Source: an uncultured Solirubrobacterales bacterium (GTDB taxonomy: Bacteria > Actinomycetota > Thermoleophilia > Solirubrobacterales > Solirubrobacteraceae). Taken from it: a stretch of DNA of 21,654 nt. Under the pieces are notes generated by a model. That model did not search any database. It saw only the letters and a list, made by a program, of their open reading frames with translations, and had not been told where the DNA came from. The stretch spans positions 1 through 21,654 of the forward strand of contig CALJKH010000014.1 in assembly GCA_937973575.1 (NCBI GenBank). Reading direction: 5' to 3'. Shown here piece after piece: positions 7,143-13,950 of this stretch. Position numbers and translations under genes: made by a program. Numbering within the stretch: the first letter of the stretch is position 1; every line of letters starts with the position of its first letter.

Positions 7143-8962
7143 GCCGCTACACCGACGAGGACCGCGAGAAGGTTCGAGACGCTGTCGACATGGTTGCGCT
7201 AGTTGAGGGGCGCACCCAGCTCAAGCGCGCTGGCGCCAATAGCTGGTTCGGTCGCTGCCCATTCCATGAGGAGCGAAGTGGCTCCTTCCACGTTCGCCCG
7301 CTCGAGAAGCACTACCACTGCTTTGGCTGCCAAGCCTCCGGTGACCCGTTCAAGTTTGTGATGGAGACTGAAGGTCTCGATTTCCGTGAATCGATTGAGG
7401 CCCTCGCAGACCGCTTCGGTGTGCGGGTTGAGCCGATTGAGGATGATCCGGCTCAGGTGGAGCGCCGCAAGCGCCGAGAGCGGCTTCTAGCCCTCTTAGA
7501 GCGGACGGCTGGCTACTACCAGCGGGTATTAGTTGACTCCAAGGAGGCAGAGCCCGCCAAGAGGCTGTTGGCTGACCGTGGACTGACCGAGAAGACGCTG
7601 GAAGCATTCCAAGTTGGCTATAGCCCTAGCGCTTGGGACCGGGTTCTTATTGCCTCGCGTGAAGCTGGCTTCAGTGAGGAGGAGCTGCTTGCGGCTGGCC
7701 TTGCCCAACGAGCTCGGGGTAAGGAAGGCATCTTCGATCGTTTCCGTGGGCGCATCATGTTTCCCCTGGCTGACCAGCGGGGCAGAGTCCTTGGATTCGG
7801 CGCGAGGTCGATGCGGGACGAGCAGGGCCCGAAGTACCTCAATAGTGCAGAGGGGGAGCTTTACCACAAGGGCAGTCAGCTATTTGGCCTCCACCTCGCC
7901 CGTCCAGCTGCGGCACGAGAGGGCACCATCGTTCTCGTCGAGGGCTACGTTGACGCTCTCGCTCTTCATCAGGCCGGCGTTGAGAACGTGGTTGCGCTGA
8001 TGGGCACAGCGTTGACCGACGAACAGGCAGCACAGCTAGAGCGAACCGCAGGAACTCTCCTCCTTGCTCTTGATGCAGACAAGGCTGGCCAGAAGGCGAT
8101 GCTTCGCGCTGGTGAGATTGCAGCAGGACGGAAGCTCGAGCTTCGCGTGGTCGACATGCCCGCAGGAAAAGATCCCGGTGATCTACTGAAGGAGGAAGGG
8201 GAGGAGCGACTGCGTTCGCGCTTCCAGGTATCGGATCCCTTCGTTTCTTTCCGGATACGCACCATCATCGAGGGCGCCAACCTTTCTACAGCGGAGGGCA
8301 AGGACGCGGCTCTCTCACAGATTCGACCTGTTCTCTCCGCCCAGCCGGCCAGCGTTCTGCGGGAAGAACTGGTGGCGCGGGTTTCCACAGAGCTCGGACT
8401 TTCCCCGGAGCTTGCTGCGTCTCTTGTGCGTGCCGGGGAGGCACCGGACCGAGGCGCTGCGCGCCCGTCGGTGACGCAGCAACAGAGGCAGCGAGCCGCT
8501 GAGTCTCCGAGCCCAGTAGCCCGAGTCAGCCGAACGGAGCGCGCATTTCTCGCCACCTGTCTTGCCGACCGGCACTCTGGAGCAGCCAAGCTCTCGCAGG
8601 TTGATCTTGACACCCACTTCTCAGGTGATCTCGAGCGCAGAGCTGTTGAGCATCTTCGACTCCACCTCACTGATCCGCTCGCTGATCTACCGAGCGATCC
8701 TGACGATCCACTGCCAGCTCTAGTGGCCGAGTTGCTTTCGATCGCTGACACGCTTTCGGGCGCGTCCATCGCTGTGGAGTTTGAATGGCTCCAGCTTGAA
8801 AAGCTTCGGATTGACCGCCAAATAGAGGACGCACGCCGAACCAATCCAGCTGCTGTTGGTCCGCTTGCTCTGGAGCGGGAGGGAGTCAAGCGGCTGCTTG
8901 ACACTGCAGCTGAAGACCTTGAGGAAGCAATGCGAGCGATTCCACCCACCGGAGGCGTTTAA
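7139..8962 (+). CDS. dnaG: DNA primase
   Basis: A 607-residue primase that makes RNA primers at the replication fork with DnaB helicase. The N-terminal CHC2 zinc ribbon has C40, H43, C61 and C64 (CPFHEERSGSF, YHCFGCQASGD). The catalytic core shows the TOPRIM acidic residues E268 (VLVEGYVDAL) and D312/D314 (LALDADKAGQKA). The C-terminal region, from about residue 460, is the less conserved helicase-interaction domain. It overlaps dgt by 4 nt. An inverted repeat CCACCGG/CCGGTGG (8946-8952 and 8963-8969) spans the stop codon, but no T-run follows. In many Actinobacteria dnaG is followed by rpoD; here a tRNA and a minus-strand operon follow instead. Confidence 0.97.
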   Translation: MSRYTDEDREKVRDAVDMVALVEGRTQLKRAGANSWFGRCPFHEERSGSFHVRPLEKHYHCFGCQASGDPFKFVMETEGLDFRESIEALADRFGVRVEPIEDDPAQVERRKRRERLLALLERTAGYYQRVLVDSKEAEPAKRLLADRGLTEKTLEAFQVGYSPSAWDRVLIASREAGFSEEELLAAGLAQRARGKEGIFDRFRGRIMFPLADQRGRVLGFGARSMRDEQGPKYLNSAEGELYHKGSQLFGLHLARPAAAREGTIVLVEGYVDALALHQAGVENVVALMGTALTDEQAAQLERTAGTLLLALDADKAGQKAMLRAGEIAAGRKLELRVVDMPAGKDPGDLLKEEGEERLRSRFQVSDPFVSFRIRTIIEGANLSTAEGKDAALSQIRPVLSAQPASVLREELVARVSTELGLSPELAASLVRAGEAPDRGAARPSVTQQQRQRAAESPSPVARVSRTERAFLATCLADRHSGAAKLSQVDLDTHFSGDLERRAVEHLRLHLTDPLADLPSDPDDPLPALVAELLSIADTLSGASIAVEFEWLQLEKLRIDRQIEDARRTNPAAVGPLALEREGVKRLLDTAAEDLEEAMRAIPPTGGV

Positions 8963-9008
8963 CCGGTGGCTACACGGGAGCGCCGGTACCGATAAGGTCA
9001 CGGCTCCT

Positions 9009-9080
9009 TCCGGGGTAGCTCAATGGCAGAGCATTCGACTGTTAATCGAAGGGTTGTGGGTTCGAGTCCCACCCCCGGAG
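9009..9080 (+). tRNA. tRNA-Asn(GTT)
   Basis: A complete 72-nt cloverleaf. The acceptor stem TCCGGGG (9009-9015) pairs with CCCCGGA (9073-9079), with discriminator G9080. The D arm is GCTC/GAGC. The anticodon stem TTCGA/TCGAA encloses loop CTGTTAA with anticodon GTT. The T arm is GTGGG, TTCGAGT, CCCAC. CCA is not encoded. It lies 46 nt after dnaG and its 3' end is 4 nt from the stop of the convergent glycosyltransferase. Confidence 0.97.
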
Positions 9081-9084
9081 CTTG

Positions 9085-10263
9085 TTAGGCGGAGAGAACT
9101 AAACTCGCCGCGGTTGCAGCCCCACTGTTCGCCGCTGACCAGTCAGAGATCAGCCCACAGTTCGTTTTGAAAGCCGGAGTTGTCAGTGCCTTCTCGACAG
9201 CCAGCCTGATCGCTTGCGGCGAGATCAGCCTTTTCGGCACACGTACGCCGAGTTGAGCGGTGTCCACGCGTGCTGCGTTTTCAAACTGGTCGCCAGCGAA
9301 CGCCGCGACGACCGGGACTGCGCCGGCCTGAAGGGTGCGAGCTACCGTCCCGTGACCGCCGTGAGAGACAACGCAGTCAACGCTGGGCATGGTCTTGGCA
9401 TAGGACAGCCATTCGACAAAGGAGGTATTCGCAGCAATTCGGGGCGGATTCTCTAGAGGGCGGCGATTCCATGTCGCAAGAACACGGGCGTCGATAGATC
9501 CGAGACCCTCCAGTGAGGCCCGAAGGAGCTCATGGTCAGGGTCTTGAGCTGTAGAGGGTGCGACTAGGACTAGCGGCCCTTCTCCAGGAGGCAGTTCTAC
9601 CTCGGGGAAATCAGGCTCCCAAAACAGAGGTCCCGTCACGTGGAAGCGGGGGTCATGCGAGAGGCTGTGCTCTAGCTGAGGGAAGGTTCCGACCAGCACC
9701 AATTCCTTAGACAGGGCAGCATGGTGCCCGGACCTGGGCGGAAGTGAAATGCGGCCACGGAGATCGTTGTACTCCCGCAAGCCCAGATTAAGTCCCCTGT
9801 TGATGGGGCGCTGTAGGGCTGCCATTAGAGCCCTGCCCAATGGAGTTCTCGGAGGCTTAGCACCGAGGCCGTATGGCGGAGCGCCTGGCGCGGTCACCGG
9901 CGAGACATGGGGAATCATCGTTGCCACGGGTACGCCCTCGAGCTCGGCAGAGAGGGCGGGGGCGAGAGTAAGGATGTCGTGGACGACGATGTCCGGCTTC
10001 GCCTCCCGTATCGCCGGCCTAGTGAAGTTGATCCCAGCCTCTACAGCCTCGTAGGGAGAGAGCGGATTTCCATGGGTAGGAAAGACGGGGAACTCGGGCG
10101 CAGCAACAAACTCGACAGCAACATCGTCAACGGTTGACCGCCAGCGCTCAGCTGTTTCGAGCCAGACTGGTACCCCGCGGGCTGCTAGCTCCCGAGCGAG
10201 GGCAATCGCTGGAAATGCATGCCCAGGGTCACCAAATGCACTTACAAAGACGCGGCGGCTCAC
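9085..10263 (-). CDS. GT1-family (UGT/MGT-like) glycosyltransferase
   Basis: A 392-residue GT-B enzyme. The N-terminal acceptor half starts with RVFVSAFGDPGHAFPAIALA, the usual first strand and loop of the family. The C-terminal donor half carries VVSHGGHGTVARTLQAGA, followed by PVVAAFAGDQFENAARV, the nucleotide-sugar-binding motif of macrolide/UDP-type glycosyltransferases. There is no signal peptide or membrane segment, so it is probably cytoplasmic and acts on a small molecule or lipid. It is the last gene of a three-gene minus-strand operon, 9 nt after the LLM oxidoreductase. The start is GTG 10263; the family motif follows at once, so a later start is unlikely. The start codon sits in a perfect 10-bp hairpin. 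Donor and acceptor cannot be told. Confidence 0.85.
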   Translation of the reverse strand: MSRRVFVSAFGDPGHAFPAIALARELAARGVPVWLETAERWRSTVDDVAVEFVAAPEFPVFPTHGNPLSPYEAVEAGINFTRPAIREAKPDIVVHDILTLAPALSAELEGVPVATMIPHVSPVTAPGAPPYGLGAKPPRTPLGRALMAALQRPINRGLNLGLREYNDLRGRISLPPRSGHHAALSKELVLVGTFPQLEHSLSHDPRFHVTGPLFWEPDFPEVELPPGEGPLVLVAPSTAQDPDHELLRASLEGLGSIDARVLATWNRRPLENPPRIAANTSFVEWLSYAKTMPSVDCVVSHGGHGTVARTLQAGAVPVVAAFAGDQFENAARVDTAQLGVRVPKRLISPQAIRLAVEKALTTPAFKTNCGLISDWSAANSGAATAASLVLSA

Positions 10264-10272
10264 CGCCGCGTC
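10249..10272 (-). promoter_or_regulatory. Perfect stem-loop over the glycosyltransferase start codon
   Basis: GACGCGGCGG (10249-10258) and CCGCCGCGTC (10263-10272) form a perfect 10-bp, almost all G:C stem with a 4-nt loop. On the coding (minus) strand the stem begins directly after the upstream TGA stop (10275-10273), and the GTG start (10263-10261) straddles the stem-loop border. No free Shine-Dalgarno sequence lies between the genes. The hairpin could block initiation unless upstream translation opens it, or act as a processing site. TTTGT follows, a poor terminator tail. Confidence 0.5.
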
Positions 10273-11313
10273 TCAGAGCTCGTCGCGAATTGCGGCAATT
10301 CGGCGCAGCTGGTCAATCCGCTCCTCGCGAGTGAAGGTAATCGGAGTGACAGTGAGGGTTCCCACTCCCGCTTCCTTGAAGGCGAGCATCCGTTCCTTCA
10401 CGAAGTCATGTGGTCCTGCCAGCGACACAAGGTCGATGAGTTCGTTCGGAATGGCTGCGGCCGCCTCTTCCTTCTTGCCCTCTAGGTAGAGGTCTTGGAT
10501 GTTGTTTGCTGCCTCTTCGAAGCCGTAGCGACTAACGAGCTTGGTGTAGAAGTTGTTGTCCTTCGGTCCCATCCCGCCGACATAGAGAGCAATGAAGGGG
10601 CGCATCAGGTCGCGTGCCGCTTCGAGGTCATCGGTGATCAGGGCATTGACGCTCGGCGCGATGTCGAAATTGTCGAGCGAGCGTCCTGACTTTGCAGCAC
10701 CTTCCTCGAGAAGTGGCTTGAACTCGCTGACATGCTCAGGTGCGAAAAAGAGCGGGAGCCAACCGTCGGCGATTTCGCCGACCAACTTCACATTGTTGGG
10801 TCCGATCGCGGCGATGTAAATCGGGATCTCATCCTGGACTGGTCCAATGGTCAGCTTGAGTGCTTTGCCCGGACCGTCAGGCAGCGGCAGCTCAATTGAC
10901 TCACCGCTGTACTCAAGACGTTCCCGACGTAGCGCCATGCGAACGACATCAACGTATTCGCGTGTGCGAAGGAGCTGCTTGCCAAACCGCACGCCGTGCC
11001 AGCCCTCACTTACCTGGGGTCCAGAGGTTCCAAGACCAAGACGGAAGCGCCCACCAGAGATCTGGTCAAGCGTCGCACTCGTCATCGCAGTCATAGCTGC
11101 GCTGCGCCCTGGGATTTGGAAGATCGCGGAGCCAAGCCCGATCTTTGTTGTCTGCCCTGCGAGCCAGCCTAGGACGGTCGCCGCATCTGAGCCATAGGCC
11201 TCAGCGGTCCAGACCATCGAATAGTCGAGAGCTTCAGCATCCTTGACGATGGCCAGCTGGTCTTCAGCGGTGAGCCCAAGGCCCCAGTAACCGAGATTTA
11301 CTCCGAGATCCAT
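10273..11313 (-). CDS. LLM-class F420-dependent-type oxidoreductase
   Basis: A 346-residue luciferase-like monooxygenase-fold protein. The opening GVNLGYWGLGLTAEDQLAIV, then TTKIGLGSAIFQIPGRSAAM and GRFRLGLGTSGPQVSEGWHG, are typical of the actinobacterial F420-dependent TIM-barrel group. These enzymes move hydride between reduced F420 and varied substrates; the substrate cannot be predicted here, and FMN use is possible. AGGAG at 11325-11321 on the minus strand overlaps the upstream SDR stop TAG and lies about 7 nt before ATG 11313, so translation is probably coupled. It is the middle gene of the SDR-LLM-glycosyltransferase operon. Confidence 0.88.
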   Translation of the reverse strand: MDLGVNLGYWGLGLTAEDQLAIVKDAEALDYSMVWTAEAYGSDAATVLGWLAGQTTKIGLGSAIFQIPGRSAAMTAMTSATLDQISGGRFRLGLGTSGPQVSEGWHGVRFGKQLLRTREYVDVVRMALRRERLEYSGESIELPLPDGPGKALKLTIGPVQDEIPIYIAAIGPNNVKLVGEIADGWLPLFFAPEHVSEFKPLLEEGAAKSGRSLDNFDIAPSVNALITDDLEAARDLMRPFIALYVGGMGPKDNNFYTKLVSRYGFEEAANNIQDLYLEGKKEEAAAAIPNELIDLVSLAGPHDFVKERMLAFKEAGVGTLTVTPITFTREERIDQLRRIAAIRDEL

Positions 11314-11322
11314 TCTGATCTC

Positions 11323-12045
11323 CTAGAGGTCTTCGCCGGGGCGCTGGAAAATGATCTCGGGCACGATGCAGGCAGGTGACTGGTGCAGCAGCATCCGCAC
11401 ACCCTCAGCAATGTCGTCCGGAGTGATCATGTCCTCGGCAGCCACCTGACCCTTGACGAACTCAGTCATCGGCGTGTCAACAAAAGCTGGGCACAGTGCC
11501 GTGTTCTTGATTCCCTCACCAGACAGCTCCTTATTCATTGCCTGGGTGAAGCCGACAACAGCGTGCTTAGTCGCTGAGTAGACAGAGAGCCAGCCCTGAC
11601 CAAACTTGCCGCTGATCGAAGAGGTGTTTATCACCAGTGAGCTCTTGTTCTCAGCTGCGGACTCGCGCAGCATTCCGACGCACTCGCGGTAGAAGAGAAC
11701 GATCGCCCTGAAGTTGACGCCCATCTGCATGTCAATTGCCTTGGAGGTGTAATCGCCAACTGGGGATCCCACACCGACGCCAGCGTTGTTGACAAGAACA
11801 TCAAGCCTGCCGTAGGCCTCGCGGTGTTCATTAACGACGCGGACAATGTCCTCTTCGCTCTGCATGTTGGCCGCAACGCTGAGGACGTTGTAGCCCTTGT
11901 CACGAAGGCCCTGTGCTGCCTCCTCAAGCTTTTCCGGACGGCGGGCGGCAACTGTGAGGTCATAGCCCTCGCTGCCGAGAAGGTTTGCGATTGCGAGTCC
12001 GATACCGCTTGATGCTCCAGTTACAAGTGCAGCTTTGTTAGCCAT
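11323..12045 (-). CDS. Short-chain dehydrogenase/reductase (SDR)
   Basis: A 240-residue classical SDR. It has the NAD(P) motif TGASSGIG (residues 9-16), NNAG, the catalytic serine in NTSSISG, and YxxxK in VYSATKHAVVG. VAARR after the second strand suggests NADP preference, as inference. The start is set by GGAGGA, 5 nt before ATG 12045 on the minus strand; an open frame extending to 12096 lacks family similarity. It is the first gene of the three-gene operon that continues with the LLM oxidoreductase and glycosyltransferase. The promoter should lie in the 60 nt shared with the divergent tRNA, but no convincing -10/-35 pair could be fixed. The substrate is unknown. Confidence 0.9.
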   Translation of the reverse strand: MANKAALVTGASSGIGLAIANLLGSEGYDLTVAARRPEKLEEAAQGLRDKGYNVLSVAANMQSEEDIVRVVNEHREAYGRLDVLVNNAGVGVGSPVGDYTSKAIDMQMGVNFRAIVLFYRECVGMLRESAAENKSSLVINTSSISGKFGQGWLSVYSATKHAVVGFTQAMNKELSGEGIKNTALCPAFVDTPMTEFVKGQVAAEDMITPDDIAEGVRMLLHQSPACIVPEIIFQRPGEDL

Positions 12046-12105
12046 TCGAGTCCTCCGAGACGCGTTGAGAATGCTTAATCCAATCAAGAGCGGCACAATG
12101 ACGCT

Positions 12106-12178
12106 GCCCCGGTAGCTCAGTGGTTAGAGCGACGGACTCATAATCCGGAGTGCGCGGGTTCGAATCCCGCCCGGGGCA
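12106..12178 (+). tRNA. tRNA with CAT anticodon (Met, or Ile2)
   Basis: A 73-nt cloverleaf. The acceptor GCCCCGG (12106-12112) pairs with CCGGGGC (12171-12177), with discriminator A12178. The D arm is GCTC/GAGC. The anticodon loop CTCATAA is closed by four pairs, with an A27-G43 mismatch at the base of the stem. The variable loop is AGTGC and the T arm is GCGGG, TTCGAAT, CCCGC. CCA is not encoded. It is not an initiator, since G1-C72 is paired. C4-G69 and C5-G68 and the short D loop resemble tRNA-Ile2 (CAU, lysidine-modified) more than elongator Met, so the amino acid is uncertain. Confidence 0.93.
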
Positions 12179-12371
12179 TTCGCGCTTCGCGCTCGGCCCC
12201 GGCCGGGACAGTTGATGGCATCGGCAGGCCTTCGGCCAGCCGTGCCGCCCGGGGCACCTCGTTAGGTCGGCGCACTTCTGCCTTCCAACTTCCGCGTTCG
12301 CGAGCAAGCTCGCTCTCAAGGAAGATCTCCAGGCAAACTGCGCCGACCGACGAGTGCAGCGCCGTTAGCGG
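12179..12371. other. Non-coding, inverted-repeat-rich region between a tRNA and rfbC
   Basis: About 193 nt without a credible gene, between the 3' ends of the plus-strand tRNA and the minus-strand epimerase gene. It contains a tandem TTCGCGC repeat (12179-12192), the palindrome CCCGGCCGGG (12198-12207), a hairpin at 12217-12246, a copy of the last 12 nt of the tRNA at 12245-12256, and a long rod-like hairpin at 12254-12357. No T-run follows any stem on either strand, so these are not standard intrinsic terminators. Confidence 0.7.
12254..12357. ncRNA. Candidate structured RNA: 104-nt rod-like hairpin
   Basis: Six successive helices nest symmetrically. GCA (12254-12256) pairs with TGC (12355-12357). 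CTCGT (12258-12262) pairs with ACGAG (12350-12354). GGTCGGCGCA (12265-12274) pairs with TGCGCCGACC (12339-12348). TGCCT (12279-12283) pairs with AGGCA (12331-12335). CTTCC (12289-12293) pairs with GGAAG (12320-12324). GCGAG (12300-12304) pairs with CTCGC (12309-12313) around CAAG. That makes 33 pairs with small internal loops. Strand and function are unknown. It does not show the SRP RNA apical motif. A bidirectional transcription barrier or a short mobile repeat is also possible. Confidence 0.45.
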
Positions 12372-12926
12372 TTAGAGACGGAAGGGGAGGGAGTCCTTCA
12401 CTTCAGCGAGCGATGGTGCTTCGTTATCGCGGTCGCTGACGAGGATCTCAATATCCGCTGGCCACTCGATGCCAACCTCTGGGTCATTCCAGGCGATCCC
12501 GGCCTCGGTGGCAGGGTCGTAATAGTTCGAGCAGCGGTAAGTGAAGTCCGCGAGGTCAGATGTAACGCAGAAGCCATGAGCAAATCCGACGGGCACAAAG
12601 AACTGACGCATGTTCTCGTCGCTGAGTTCCACAGCTTCCCACTCGCCAAATGTTGGGCTGTTGAGGCGGAGGTCAACAGCAACATCAATCACTGATCCGC
12701 GAGCGCAGCGAACAAGCTTGGCTTGGCCTGGGCTTGTCTGGAAGTGCATTCCCCTAAGCGTTCCCTTACGGGAGCGGGAATGGTTGTCCTGGACAAACTC
12801 AGCTGTCACTCCCGCCTCAGGCCAAGAGTCTGCGCGCCATGTTTCAGCGAAGAACCCTCGCTCGTCGCCATGCACAGCTGGCTCGAGAAGGACGAGGCCT
12901 TCGAGTCTTGTGGGAATCACTTCCAT
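12372..12926 (-). CDS. rfbC: RmlC/RfbC-type sugar-nucleotide 3,5-epimerase
   Basis: A 184-residue cupin of the dTDP-4-dehydrorhamnose 3,5-epimerase family. It has the catalytic base H61 in GTLRGMHFQ, K70, VPVGFAHGFCV, FTYRCSNYYDP and GIAWNDPEVGIEWP, all in family order. The family epimerises C3 and C5 of 4-keto-6-deoxyhexose nucleotides. ATG 12926 gives the standard length; the open frame extends to 13289 without family similarity. It stands apart from other rml genes: no rmlA, rmlB or rmlD is in the window, but a CDP-glucose cytidylyltransferase and dehydratase lie 5.4 kb away, so a CDP-linked substrate is possible (inference). It diverges from the RpiR-type regulator across 69 nt. Confidence 0.92.
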   Translation of the reverse strand: MEVIPTRLEGLVLLEPAVHGDERGFFAETWRADSWPEAGVTAEFVQDNHSRSRKGTLRGMHFQTSPGQAKLVRCARGSVIDVAVDLRLNSPTFGEWEAVELSDENMRQFFVPVGFAHGFCVTSDLADFTYRCSNYYDPATEAGIAWNDPEVGIEWPADIEILVSDRDNEAPSLAEVKDSLPFRL

Positions 12927-12995
12927 CAAGAGCGATGTTATCGGGATGATGGATTTAGAAGGAGTGCCGATGACGGCGTCGAAACAGGGAGGCCT

Positions 12996-13850
12996 ATGGC
13001 GAACTCCAACCCAACCCAAGAGCGCGGTACGCGCACCCTGTCCGTTTTTATTGCGGACCAAATTGACGATCTCTCCCGCTCCCAGAGAGATGTAGCTCAG
13101 TACATCGTTGACCACCTCGATGAAGCCGCGTTTTCCACGGCTGAAGAGTTGGCCCGCCGTGCGAGCACATCCTCGAGCACGGTTGTGCGCTTCTCGCAAG
13201 CGCTCGGCTTCGACGGATTCCCCGAGCTCCAGCAGGCCGCTCGTGAGGAGTATCGGCGTCGGCCATCCGAAGGGGGGCACGATGACCACGGACCGCTGTT
13301 TGATCTAGATCAGACTCCGGCCCAATCAGTCATTGCTGCAGACCACGGCAACATTGCTGAGACAGCAGCGAAGCTTGATGCTCAGGGGCTTCAAGACGCA
13401 ATCAATGCGATTGCATCCGCTGAGAAGGTCGTTGTGATCGGTATTGACCAGATGGCCTTCTTTGCTTCCTATCTGAGGCACCTCCTGCTGCTCCTCGACC
13501 TACGTGTCGATGTGATCGCGGGTACCTCGCAGGAGGCTCTTAGTCGGATCGCACGGATTGATGACAGGACACTCGTCATCGCCCTTGCGGCAGGCCGAGC
13601 CCATCCCCTGGTGAGTCGGACCCTGAAGCTGGCCGGTCACCGTGGTGCACAGACCATGGCGATCAGCGATGCGACGCTTTCCGATATCGGCAAGCTGACA
13701 CAGCACCGACTCTGGTGGTCCTCAAGCAGCCCGGCTTATGTCCGGTCTCATGTTGGCCTTCTCAGCCTGATTCAGGCCCTCGCTCACGGCGTTTACTCGC
13801 TAGACAGCGAGACATTCGACGACAGGATCAAGGCCTACCGACTCAAGTAG
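12996..13850 (+). CDS. RpiR/MurR-family regulator with degenerate SIS domain
   Basis: A 284-residue transcription factor. The N-terminal HTH_6 domain (about residues 10-85) includes SQRDVAQYIVDHLDEAAFST, then AEELARRAS, SSSTVVRFSQALGFDGFPEL, typical of RpiR. The C-terminal SIS domain (about residues 130-260) would sense a phosphosugar, but the usual glycine-rich GxGxS region reads VVVIGIDQMAFFASYL, so the ligand site is altered. AGGGAGG (12986-12992) lies just before ATG 12996, fixing the start; the open frame reaches back to 12723 in antisense to rfbC. It diverges from rfbC and ends in a strong terminator. Likely targets are its own promoter and rfbC (inference). Confidence 0.87.
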   Translation: MANSNPTQERGTRTLSVFIADQIDDLSRSQRDVAQYIVDHLDEAAFSTAEELARRASTSSSTVVRFSQALGFDGFPELQQAAREEYRRRPSEGGHDDHGPLFDLDQTPAQSVIAADHGNIAETAAKLDAQGLQDAINAIASAEKVVVIGIDQMAFFASYLRHLLLLLDLRVDVIAGTSQEALSRIARIDDRTLVIALAAGRAHPLVSRTLKLAGHRGAQTMAISDATLSDIGKLTQHRLWWSSSSPAYVRSHVGLLSLIQALAHGVYSLDSETFDDRIKAYRLK

Positions 13851-13877
13851 TCGGATGGAAATACAGATGTTCTTGTG

Positions 13878-13912
13878 ACGCGGCGGCCATTTGGCTGCCG
13901 CGTTTGTCTTTC
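13878..13912 (+). terminator. Rho-independent terminator after the RpiR-type gene
   Basis: ACGCGGCGGCC (13878-13888) and GGCTGCCGCGT (13893-13903) form an 11-bp stem (one G:T pair) with loop ATTT, followed by TTGTCTTTC. It lies 27 nt after the regulator stop and separates it from pdxS. Confidence 0.8.
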
Positions 13913-13950
13913 AATTGGGCCAACGCGATTCGGCGCGCGTAGGTAGAGTG

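Noticed and set aside
7969..8949. Minus-strand open frame of 326 codons
   Set aside because: Antisense to dnaG and rich in Ser/Arg, the typical shadow of a GC-biased gene; dnaG has full domain support.
8946..8969. Inverted repeat CCACCGG/CCGGTGG at the dnaG stop as a terminator
   Set aside because: Ten-nt loop, only seven pairs and no T-run after it; termination is not supported.
8856..9170. Plus-strand open frame of 104 codons
   Set aside because: It runs through the end of dnaG, the whole tRNA-Asn and the end of the glycosyltransferase; no family resemblance.
12038..12319. Minus-strand open frame of 93 codons containing PGRDSNPRTPDYESVALTTELPG-like text
   Set aside because: This is the well-known spurious protein read from the antisense of a CAT-anticodon tRNA; it also overlaps the hairpin region and has no gene-like support.
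12723..12995. N-terminal extension of the RpiR-type regulator
   Set aside because: This part is antisense to rfbC and unlike RpiR; a ribosome-binding site and ATG at 12996 give the normal start.
12927..13289. N-terminal extension of the epimerase
   Set aside because: It overlaps the regulator gene in antisense and adds residues foreign to the RmlC family; ATG 12926 gives the normal length.
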